Below, piece by piece: positions 57,620 through 64,000 of a stretch of 64,000 nt of DNA. The stretch's first letter is position 1. Each line of letters opens with the position of its first letter. The DNA is from Citromicrobium bathyomarinum. GTDB lineage: Bacteria > Pseudomonadota > Alphaproteobacteria > Sphingomonadales > Sphingomonadaceae. The stretch is from contig CP155577.1 of the NCBI GenBank assembly GCA_001306305.2, positions 806,001 to 870,000 on the forward strand. Direction: 5' to 3'. The position numbers were made by a program, and so were the translations under genes. The notes under the pieces are model-generated. The model was not told where the DNA came from and made no database searches. It saw only the letters and a list, made by a program, of their open reading frames with translations.

Positions 57620-58843
57620 TCAGCTCGCCTGTTCGACGCGGAAGGCGTCGGCCCGGCGCTTGGGACGCAGCAGCTTGCCGATCCGTTTGACGATCTTGGC
57701 GAAGGCGCTTTCCAGCGCGCCGATTGGCTGGCCGCCGGGGACATGGGCGATCTGCCAGTACCACCACAGGATCAGCCCGGCGAAGATCGCGAACGGGCCC
57801 CACAGGCCCAGCGTCGGATCGACCCGGCCAAGCGCGGCGAAATCCTGCATGTACTGATTGACCTTGTGATAGGCGACCACGAGGATCACCGCGACGAACA
57901 CACCCAGCGCGCTGGTCGACCGCTTGGGCGGAATCGCCAGCGCCACCGCCAGTAGCGGCATGAACAGCATCATCGCCAGCTCCACCATCCGGTAGTTGAA
58001 GCTTGCCTGGCTGCCCAGGCGCTGGGCCTCGGTGGTCGTATCGCTCCACCCCATGCGGAGCAGTTCGGGCAGGATATACTCGCGCTCCGCCTCGCCCCGG
58101 GCGCGGAACTGCTCGATCGCGGGCAGGTCGATCGGCAGGTCGTGTTCGGTAAAGCTGAGCACGCGCGGGGTCTCGCCCGGCGGGTCCTGCACGATCGTGC
58201 CGTCGGACAGGCGCAGGATGATCGTGTCGGGATTGTCGCTGGTCGACAGGAACCTGCCCTCGCGCGCGCTGATCGAGAGGGTCTGTCCGTCCTCGGCGTT
58301 GATCCGTGCGAAAATGCCCTTGAGCTTGCGGCCGGAATCCTCGCTCTCTTCGATCCGCAAAGCCATACGGTCGGCCAAAGTGGTGAACTCGCCGACCTTG
58401 ATCGACGCGCCCAGCGCGCCTGAGCGCAGATCGAACTGCAACTCCTCGTAATAATATTTGGAGACGGGCTGGACGTAGAACACGATCGCCGCGTTGACCG
58501 CCATCAGCGCCAGCGTGATCGCGAAGGGCACCCTCAGCAGGCGCCCGTAGCCAAGGCCGACCGCGCGCATCACGTCCAGTTCGCTCGACAGGGCAAGCTG
58601 GCGGAACGCGAACAGGGTGCCCAGCAGCAGGCCGAGGGGGATCGCCAGCACAGCATAATCGGGCAGCAGCGTGCCGAGCATCTGGAACACCACGCCGACC
58701 GGCCCCCCCTCGGTCGACACGAACCGGAACAGCTTGAGCATCTGTTCCAGCATCAACAGCGTCGCGGCGAGCGCGAACACGCCGATCATCGGGACGATGG
58801 TCAGGCGAAAGATGTATCTGTCGAGACGCGAAGAGAAGGGCAA
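57620..58843 (-). CDS. lptF: LPS export permease LptF
   Basis: This 407-residue partner of LptG has the same three-plus-three helix layout, with LDRYIFRLTIVPMIGVF at the start and the coupling element SSELDVMRAVGLGYGRLLRVPF. The start is TTG 58843 behind GGGA; the next Met (residue 19) would cut the first helix. A cytosolic C-terminal tail (LLRPKRRADAFRVEQAS) is basic. lptB and lptC are not in the window. Confidence 0.92.
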   Translation of the reverse strand: MPFSSRLDRYIFRLTIVPMIGVFALAATLLMLEQMLKLFRFVSTEGGPVGVVFQMLGTLLPDYAVLAIPLGLLLGTLFAFRQLALSSELDVMRAVGLGYGRLLRVPFAITLALMAVNAAIVFYVQPVSKYYYEELQFDLRSGALGASIKVGEFTTLADRMALRIEESEDSGRKLKGIFARINAEDGQTLSISAREGRFLSTSDNPDTIILRLSDGTIVQDPPGETPRVLSFTEHDLPIDLPAIEQFRARGEAEREYILPELLRMGWSDTTTEAQRLGSQASFNYRMVELAMMLFMPLLAVALAIPPKRSTSALGVFVAVILVVAYHKVNQYMQDFAALGRVDPTLGLWGPFAIFAGLILWWYWQIAHVPGGQPIGALESAFAKIVKRIGKLLRPKRRADAFRVEQAS

Positions 58844-58935
58844 GCGTGGTCCCGCGGCTAAATGGACGGTCGTGGTCGCGATGCCCTAGCGGCAATGCGC
58901 GCAAACGTCATGTGGCTTGTCGCACGTCGCCCGGT

Positions 58936-59358
58936 TCAGGCCTTTTCAAGCGTGCACTGGAGCGGGTGCTGGTTCTGCCGGGCGAAATCCATCACCTGGT
59001 TCACCTTGGTTTCGGCGACCTCGTAAGGGAAGATTCCGCACACCCCCACGCCGCGCTGGTGCACCTGCAGCATCACCCGCGTCGCCTCTTCCATATCCAT
59101 CCTGAAGAACCGCTTGAGCACGATGACCACGAATTCCATCGGGGTGTAATCGTCGTTGAGCATCAGCACCTTGTACTGGCTCGGCTTCTTGGGCTTGGCG
59201 CGGGTCTTGGTCGCGACCCCGACATTGGGGTCGGCCGGGCGACCATCCTCGCCATGGTCGTCGTTTCCTGCTGCGGTCGGTGCGCGCGAAGGAAGGGGCG
59301 CAGCATCGCGCGGGCGAAGGCTGGCGTCGGGCGCGCGGGGTGTGGCGGGATCGTGCAT
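58936..59358 (-). CDS. clpS: ATP-dependent Clp protease adaptor ClpS
   Basis: This 140-residue adaptor delivers N-degron substrates to ClpAP. The folded domain begins at about residue 60 with [58 protein letters not shown], containing the [10 protein letters not shown] binding loop. The N-terminal extension of about 55 residues (Pro/Ala/Asp-rich) is longer than usual. clpA is not adjacent. The ATG at 59358 is taken as start; the frame to 59424 is weaker. Confidence 0.93.
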   Translation of the reverse strand: MHDPATPRAPDASLRPRDAAPLPSRAPTAAGNDDHGEDGRPADPNVGVATKTRAKPKKPSQYKVLMLNDDYTPMEFVVIVLKRFFRMDMEEATRVMLQVHQRGVGVCGIFPYEVAETKVNQVMDFARQNQHPLQCTLEKA

Positions 59359-59422
59359 GGCCAAACAATATCGTAACGCCGGGCAGATCTGCAAGGGACC
59401 GGCGGTGGCGAGGGGGGAATGC

Positions 59423-59455
59423 AAAAGGGGCCGGGCGACATCTGCGCCCGACCCC
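59423..59455 (-). terminator. Terminator of the phasin gene
   Basis: The minus-strand stem GGGGTCGGGCG / CGCCCGGCCCC (one G-U pair, 7-nt loop) is followed by TTTTGC. It lies 67 bp past the phasin stop. Confidence 0.8.
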
Positions 59456-59521
59456 TCGTGACTTGGTCCGTTACCGGACTGGCGGATCGTTGCCGAAGCC
59501 CGGCCCGCTATGATCGCAAGC

Positions 59522-60325
59522 TCAGGCGGCGAGCTTGTTCATCTTGTCGACCGCTTCGCTCACGCGGCTGGTCAGCGGCGCGAAGGCGTCGTTGGTCAGC
59601 TTGATCCACGCTTCGGTGTTCTTCGAACCGGTGGCGACTGCGTGGTCGAACGAGCGGCGCATGATGTCGCCCTGCAGCTTGACCAGTTCGGTCGGCGACT
59701 TGGCGGCGGCCATCAGGCGCGCATCTTCGCTCATCTGGTCGGCAGCCTTGCGGGTTTCTTCCACGGCACCGCGGGTGAGGTCCTGCATGCCGGTGAAGAG
59801 GATCTTGCCCGCTTCGGCCATCGCTTCGGCGTTGGCGCGCTGGAAGGTGACCATCTCGCCGGTCATTTCGGTACCCTTTTCATACATGCCCGCGAGGCGG
59901 GTCTGCATTTCGGCGGCCATGTCGTTCGCAAAATTGGGGGCGAAATTGGGGGTCTTGGTTTCAGTCTTGGTAGCCATGGTGGTGTCCTTCGTCTTGGGGG
60001 AGGCAGCGGTCTTGGGGGCCGCCTTCGATTTGGTGGGGGTGGCCTGCTTGCGCTTGGCGGGGCCGGCCTTCTTCTTCGCGACGGGAGCCTTCACGGCAGG
60101 CTTCGCCGGCGCGGTCTTCTTGGCCGGCGCCGCTGTCTTGGCGGTCGCAGGCTTGGTGATTGCCTTTTTCGCAGGTTCCTTCGCCGTCACGGTCGGGGCA
60201 GGCGCCTCAGGCGCCTTAGCCGATTCGGTCACGGGCTTGCGCTCGCTGTCGGACTTCGCGGCAACGGCGGACTCGTAAGCCTTCTGCGCCGCGGCGTCGC
60301 CCTTGTCGGTGGTCTGGTCAGCCAT
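59522..60325 (-). CDS. Phasin-family PHA granule protein with a Lys/Ala/Pro-rich N-terminal extension
   Basis: In this 267-residue protein residues about 125-267 form a helical phasin domain ([52 protein letters not shown]). Residues about 30-115 are a histone H1-like tail of [13 protein letters not shown]-type repeats. Phasins coat polyhydroxyalkanoate granules. The basic tail could bind DNA or polyphosphate, as proposed for other basic granule proteins, but that is inference. It lies downstream of phaC on the same strand with its own upstream TTGTGCA palindromes. Confidence 0.87.
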   Translation of the reverse strand: MADQTTDKGDAAAQKAYESAVAAKSDSERKPVTESAKAPEAPAPTVTAKEPAKKAITKPATAKTAAPAKKTAPAKPAVKAPVAKKKAGPAKRKQATPTKSKAAPKTAASPKTKDTTMATKTETKTPNFAPNFANDMAAEMQTRLAGMYEKGTEMTGEMVTFQRANAEAMAEAGKILFTGMQDLTRGAVEETRKAADQMSEDARLMAAAKSPTELVKLQGDIMRRSFDHAVATGSKNTEAWIKLTNDAFAPLTSRVSEAVDKMNKLAA

Positions 60326-60352
60326 TTGAACGGTAACCTCTTACTACTTGCT

Positions 60353-60412
60353 GCATTGCACAAATAGCAATTGTGCAATGCGAATTCAAGCAGTTTTTGT
60401 GCAGTGCACAAA
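60353..60412 (-). promoter_or_regulatory. Twin TTGTGCA palindromes upstream of the phasin gene (PhaR-like operator)
   Basis: GCATTGCACAA (60353-60363) and TTGTGCAATGC (60371-60381) form an 11-bp inverted repeat. A second, 17-bp palindrome TTTGTGCAGTGCACAAA (60396-60412) follows. Both lie 28-87 bp before the phasin ATG. PhaR repressors of PHA genes bind TGC-rich sites of this kind. No phaR gene is in the window. Confidence 0.6.
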
Positions 60413-60441
60413 TTGCGGTTTACCGAGGGGAAATGGGCCCT

Positions 60442-62358
60442 CTACCGGGTTTTTACGTAGCGCCCCGGGGCAGGTTCGATGACCGTGTCGGTCTTGCCGC
60501 TGCCCGGCTTGCGCTTGCCCCGCGCGGGAATTTCCCTGTCGTCATGGCTGCGGATCCACTCGATCCAGTCGGGCCACCAGCTGCCCGGATGCTCCGTGGC
60601 ACCCTTGCGAAACTCCTCGAGGCTGCCGACGCTTTCGTCCTCGTTGATCCAGTACTGGTACTTGCCCGAGGAAGGCGGATTGACGACCCCGGCGATGTGG
60701 CCCGATCCTGCCAGCACAAAGCGGGTGGGGCCGGTGAAATGCTCGGTCAGCTTCCAGACGCTGGTCACGGGCGCGATATGGTCGTCCTTGCCTGCCTGGA
60801 TATAGGTCGGCACCTCGACCCTGGTCAGGTCGATCGCCTCGCCCAAGGCCTCCAGCTTGCCCGGCTTCACCAGCAGGTTGTCGCGGTAGAGATCCTGCAG
60901 ATAATTGCGGTGCCACTTGGCGGGCAGGTTGGTGACGTCGCCGTTCCAGTGGAGCAGATCGAACGCGGTGTGATCCTCGCCCAGCAGGTAATTGCGCACG
61001 ACATAGTTCCAGATCAGGTCGTTGCCGCGCAGCAGGTTGAAGGTCGCCGCCATGTAGCGCCCGTCGAGATAGCCGTCGCGCTCCAGCCCCTTGATCGTGG
61101 TCAGCTGCTGGTCGTCGATGAAGTGGAGCAGATCGCCCGCATCGTCGAAATCGACCTGCGCGGTGAAGAATGTCGCGCTCTTGACCTTGTCGGCCTCGCC
61201 CTTCGCTTCCATCACCGCGAGCGTCGCGGCCAGCGTGGTCCCCGCTACGCAATAGCCGATCGTGTGGACGGCGGGCTGCCGCAGGCGCTTGCGGACATGG
61301 TCGATCGCCTCGATCTGGGCGGCGATATAGTCGTCCCACACCACGTCCTTCATCGATGCGTCGGCCGATTTCCAGCTGACCATGAACACGGTCAGCCCCT
61401 GGTCGACCGCCCATCTCACGAAGCTCTTCTTCTCATTGAGATCGAGGATGTAGAACCGGTTGATCCACGGCGGAAAAATCACCAGCGGAACCGACAGCAC
61501 CTTCTCCGTGCTCGGGTCGTATTGGATCAGCTGGAACAGCTCGGTCTCGTAGATCACCTTGCCCGGCGTGGTCGCGATATTCTCGCCCACCACGAAAGCT
61601 TGCGGGTCGGAATGGGTCAGCTGGCCCTTCTGCAGATCCTGCAGCAGGTTCTGCATACCCTTGACCAAGCTGTCGCCGCGGGTCTCCAAGATCCGGTCGA
61701 GCACGATCGGATTGGTCGCGGGGAAGTTCGCTGGGCTGAGCGCTTCGGCCATCGCCTGGGTCGCGAATTTGAGCTGTTCGCGCTTGGCCGGATCGATGTT
61801 GTCCATCTGCTCGACCATCGCCTCCACCCGCTCGCTCAGCAGCAGATAGGTCTGGTGGATCAGCGCATAGACCGGCTGTTCGCGCCACCGCGGATCGGCG
61901 AAGCGGCGGTCTTCGCGGGGCAGCTTCGGGCTGGTCGCCTCGGCCTCGCCGCCCTGATCTTCTGGCGGGAGCATCAGCGCCTGCCACAGCTGCGCGCTTT
62001 CCGCCCACCAGCGCTGCTGTTCGGCAGGGTCCGCGAAGGGCAGCTGCTGGGTCCAGCTTTCGAACATCGCGAACCACTTGGCGGGCCACTGGGCGGGATC
62101 ACCCGCCATCATATCGCTGGTCGTCTCGATCGCGTGGGTCTGGCAGAATTCGAGCCACATCGTCTGCAGACGGGTCGCGTTCTCCGCCCATTTCTGAAGG
62201 TCGGCGAGCGCGGGCGGCGTGTCATCCGCATCCTTATCCGCATCGCTCTGGCCCGGGGTGGTGAGTGGCGCGAGCATCATCTGTGTCCAGCGCGCCTGCG
62301 CCTCCAGCATCGCGGAGAACATGTTCCCCTCGGCTGGATCGGATGAATCCTTGGCCAT
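60442..62358 (-). CDS. phaC: Class I poly(3-hydroxyalkanoate) synthase
   Basis: This 638-residue synthase polymerises hydroxyacyl-CoA. The lipase-like box is GYCVAG with nucleophile Cys370; the Asp lies in AGKDDHIAP and the His in GSGHIAGVVNPPSSGKYQYW. The N-terminal domain, WAENATRLQTMWLEFCQ, and length fit class I. The ATG at 62358 is chosen; the frame to 62436 is longer than the family. A phasin gene follows. phaA, phaB and phaR are not seen. The 147-bp divergent region to the aminotransferase gene holds TTGCA and GCATGC elements. Confidence 0.95.
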   Translation of the reverse strand: MAKDSSDPAEGNMFSAMLEAQARWTQMMLAPLTTPGQSDADKDADDTPPALADLQKWAENATRLQTMWLEFCQTHAIETTSDMMAGDPAQWPAKWFAMFESWTQQLPFADPAEQQRWWAESAQLWQALMLPPEDQGGEAEATSPKLPREDRRFADPRWREQPVYALIHQTYLLLSERVEAMVEQMDNIDPAKREQLKFATQAMAEALSPANFPATNPIVLDRILETRGDSLVKGMQNLLQDLQKGQLTHSDPQAFVVGENIATTPGKVIYETELFQLIQYDPSTEKVLSVPLVIFPPWINRFYILDLNEKKSFVRWAVDQGLTVFMVSWKSADASMKDVVWDDYIAAQIEAIDHVRKRLRQPAVHTIGYCVAGTTLAATLAVMEAKGEADKVKSATFFTAQVDFDDAGDLLHFIDDQQLTTIKGLERDGYLDGRYMAATFNLLRGNDLIWNYVVRNYLLGEDHTAFDLLHWNGDVTNLPAKWHRNYLQDLYRDNLLVKPGKLEALGEAIDLTRVEVPTYIQAGKDDHIAPVTSVWKLTEHFTGPTRFVLAGSGHIAGVVNPPSSGKYQYWINEDESVGSLEEFRKGATEHPGSWWPDWIEWIRSHDDREIPARGKRKPGSGKTDTVIEPAPGRYVKTR

Positions 62359-62505
62359 CGCATCGGTCCTTTCAGTCGATTTCCCCGCAACCGCATGCTT
62401 GGGCGTGCAAAGAAATTTCTGGGCGTCCTCTCTCAAGCTTCAATTGCACAGAAGCGCGCGGCGTTCCAGAAAGGACGAAACGAACCGAGCGAGCGGGAGC
62501 ACAGC

Positions 62506-63693
62506 TTGAGCGACGAGCAATTTTACCGGATGCGGCGCCTGCCGCCCTACGTGATCGCCGAGGTCAACGCGATGCGCCATGCGGCGCGCGCGGCGGGCCG
62601 CGACATCATCGACCTGGGCATGGGCAATCCCGATCATCCCCCGCCGCAGCATGTGATCGACAAGTTGTGTGAGGTCGCAGGCAAGGCATCCGCGCATGGA
62701 TACAGCCAGTCACGCGGCATTCCCGGGCTGCGCAAGGCGCAGGCGAACTACTACGCACGGCGATTCGGGGTCGAGCTCGACCCCGAGCGCGAGGTGGTGG
62801 TGACGATGGGCTCGAAGGAAGGCCTCTCGTCGATGGCGACCGCGATCGTCGCACCGGGCGATGTGGTGCTGGCGCCGAGCCCGTCCTACCCGATCCACAC
62901 CTATGGCTTCATCATCGCGGGTGCGACGATCCGCTCGGTTCCGACCACGCCGAACGAGGAATATTGGGACGCGCTCGATCAGGCGATGGCCTACACCTCG
63001 CCCCGGCCGAGCGTGCTGGTGGTCAATTACCCCAGTAACCCGACCGCCGAGACGGTCGATCTGGCGTTCTACGAGCGGCTGGTGAAGTGGGCGCGGGAGA
63101 ACGAGGTTTGGGTCCTGTCCGACCTCGCCTATTCCGAGCTCTATTACGACGGCAAGCCCACCCGCTCGATCCTCGAAGTGCCCGGCGCGAAGGAGGTCGC
63201 GGTCGAGTTCACCTCGATGTCCAAGACCTATTCGATGGCCGGGTGGCGGATGGGTTTCGCGGTCGGCAACCCGACGCTGATCGCGGCGCTGACGCGGGTG
63301 AAATCCTATCTCGACTACGGCGCGTTCACACCGATCCAGGCGGCGGCCTGCGCCGCGCTCAACGGCCCGCAGGACATCGTCGAGGAAAACCGCCTGCGCT
63401 ACCAGCGGCGGCGCGACGTCATGGTCGAGAGCTTCACCCGCGCCGGGTGGGAGATACCCTCTCCGCCCGCGAGCATGTTCGCGTGGGCTCCGCTGCCGCC
63501 GGGCTTCGAGCATATGGGCAGCCTCGACTTCTCCAAGCAGCTCCTGGAACAGGCCGGCGTCGCGGTTGCAGCAGGCATCGGCTACGGCGAGGAGGGCGAG
63601 GGCTACGTCCGTATCGCGATGGTCGAGAACGAGCAGCGCATCCGGCAGGCCGCGCGCAATATCAAGCGCTTCCTGCAGCGATCGAACGCCTAG
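62506..63693 (+). CDS. Class I/II aminotransferase (AlaC-like)
   Basis: This PLP enzyme has 395 residues from TTG 62506, preceded by GGGAG; the ATG at 62395 would add 37 residues with poor coding character. Typical elements are LPPYVIAEVNAMRHAARAAGRDIIDLGMGNPDHPPP, VVNYPSNPT, DLAYSELYYDG and the Schiff-base lysine in SMSKTYSMAGWRMGF, plus a C-terminal YVRIAMVENEQRIRQA. It most resembles the glutamate-pyruvate aminotransferase AlaC group. It is divergent from phaC. Confidence 0.87.
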   Translation: MSDEQFYRMRRLPPYVIAEVNAMRHAARAAGRDIIDLGMGNPDHPPPQHVIDKLCEVAGKASAHGYSQSRGIPGLRKAQANYYARRFGVELDPEREVVVTMGSKEGLSSMATAIVAPGDVVLAPSPSYPIHTYGFIIAGATIRSVPTTPNEEYWDALDQAMAYTSPRPSVLVVNYPSNPTAETVDLAFYERLVKWARENEVWVLSDLAYSELYYDGKPTRSILEVPGAKEVAVEFTSMSKTYSMAGWRMGFAVGNPTLIAALTRVKSYLDYGAFTPIQAAACAALNGPQDIVEENRLRYQRRRDVMVESFTRAGWEIPSPPASMFAWAPLPPGFEHMGSLDFSKQLLEQAGVAVAAGIGYGEEGEGYVRIAMVENEQRIRQAARNIKRFLQRSNA

Positions 63694-63811
63694 GAAATAT
63701 CGGCCAAGCCTGAACCGGTATACATCCGTTCCGGATTGTTCGTGTTTTCCAATAAGGTAAACTACGTGCCACGGTGCATGTCCTTGTGGAGGCAGCGGGC
63801 GGCGGGGGCGC

Positions 63812-64000
63812 GTGCACGCAGCGCAGCAATTCATTGCGAGGTGGATGGAGGCGGGTCCGCTGTGGCTCGACCTGTTCCATCGTGACGCCGCGCTGGAGGG
63901 CCGCTGGCTCGCGCTGCACCCGCGCGAGTTTGCGCTGCTCTGGCGGTTGGCGGAGACACCGGACGCCACGGTCAGCCAGCGCGCGCTGCTGCAGGACGTC
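63812..64000 (+). CDS. 5' end of a winged-helix (OmpR-type) regulator (partial)
   Basis: The frame is open from GTG 63812 (or ATG 63845, which follows GAGG) to the right edge. It gives LDLFHRDAALEGRWLALHPREFALLWRLAETPDATVSQRALLQDV, which fits the start of the trans_reg_C winged helix (strand, Lx-xEF-LLxxLA, then Sxxx-Lxxx). No receiver domain precedes it, so this looks like a stand-alone DNA-binding protein. A stop at 63758 bounds it upstream. Confidence 0.6.
   Translation, partial: MHAAQQFIARWMEAGPLWLDLFHRDAALEGRWLALHPREFALLWRLAETPDATVSQRALLQDV

Noticed and set aside
63720-63740. GAAC/GTTC dyad before the last partial gene
   Set aside because: Spacing of about 12 bp does not match an EcfG promoter; it looks like a simple dyad.

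Overview
The window is a high-GC alphaproteobacterial chromosome segment, most likely from Sphingomonadales (Erythrobacteraceae-like). This rests on the PhyR/NepR/EcfG general stress locus, the class I PHA synthase and phasin, the Ser/Thr-rich PEP-CTERM-type protein, the GTCACCCTGA-type hairpin repeats and the protein sequences overall. No phage, integrase, IS element or CRISPR array was found. Apart from small repeats it reads as core genome.

Layout. 0-10 kb: a haem membrane protein, a ComEA-like lipoprotein and a peroxide-defence stretch on the minus strand (catalase, KatG, AhpC, AhpF), then a TetR regulator divergent from an exported amidohydrolase. 10-17 kb: GNAT, aroC and a coupled 65-aa membrane peptide; ruvA and ruvB separated by a DsrE-like gene and a repeat-bracketed GIY-YIG cassette; a low-complexity surface protein. 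17-33 kb: acnA, an EamA transporter, two convergent L,D-transpeptidases, small exported proteins, an HDAC-family amidohydrolase, ispG, a FadL-type porin, ZntB, a DUF885 hydrolase, an isoaspartyl-peptidase and a desaturase. 34-40 kb: a tightly overlapping six-gene MoxR/DUF58/SpoIIM/RDD operon. 40-50 kb: cytochrome c, rlmE-ppx, tRNA-Gln, LOG-family protein, glmM-DUF1272-thiD, a symporter, sodB and an AI-2E-type permease. 50-54.5 kb: the general stress locus. 54.5-64 kb: acetyltransferases, lptFG, clpS, phasin, phaC, an AlaC-like aminotransferase and the start of a winged-helix regulator.

The most informative part is the stress locus. nepR-ecfG, the divergent CHASE/HWE kinase, phyR and a FATG-motif single-domain response regulator each have a GGAAC-N16/17-(C/G)GTT promoter, which is the EcfG type. 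The nepR and kinase promoters overlap on opposite strands of the same 27 bp. Between phyR and the single-domain regulator there is no plus-strand gene. There is instead a GGAAC-N16-CATT promoter-like element, a hairpin exposing a CCCCCCTCCC loop, and a near-perfect 17-bp terminator stem with seven T. This predicts a ~94-nt stress-induced small RNA with the placement and architecture of Caulobacter GsrN. Other notable features are a GIY-YIG nuclease gene flanked by inverted hairpin repeats that covary, a 109-bp REPIN-like palindrome inside ahpC-ahpF, and paired TTGTGCA palindromes upstream of the phasin gene.

Limits: all calls are from reading the sequence. Family names rest on recognised motifs and general resemblance, and no search or folding program was run.
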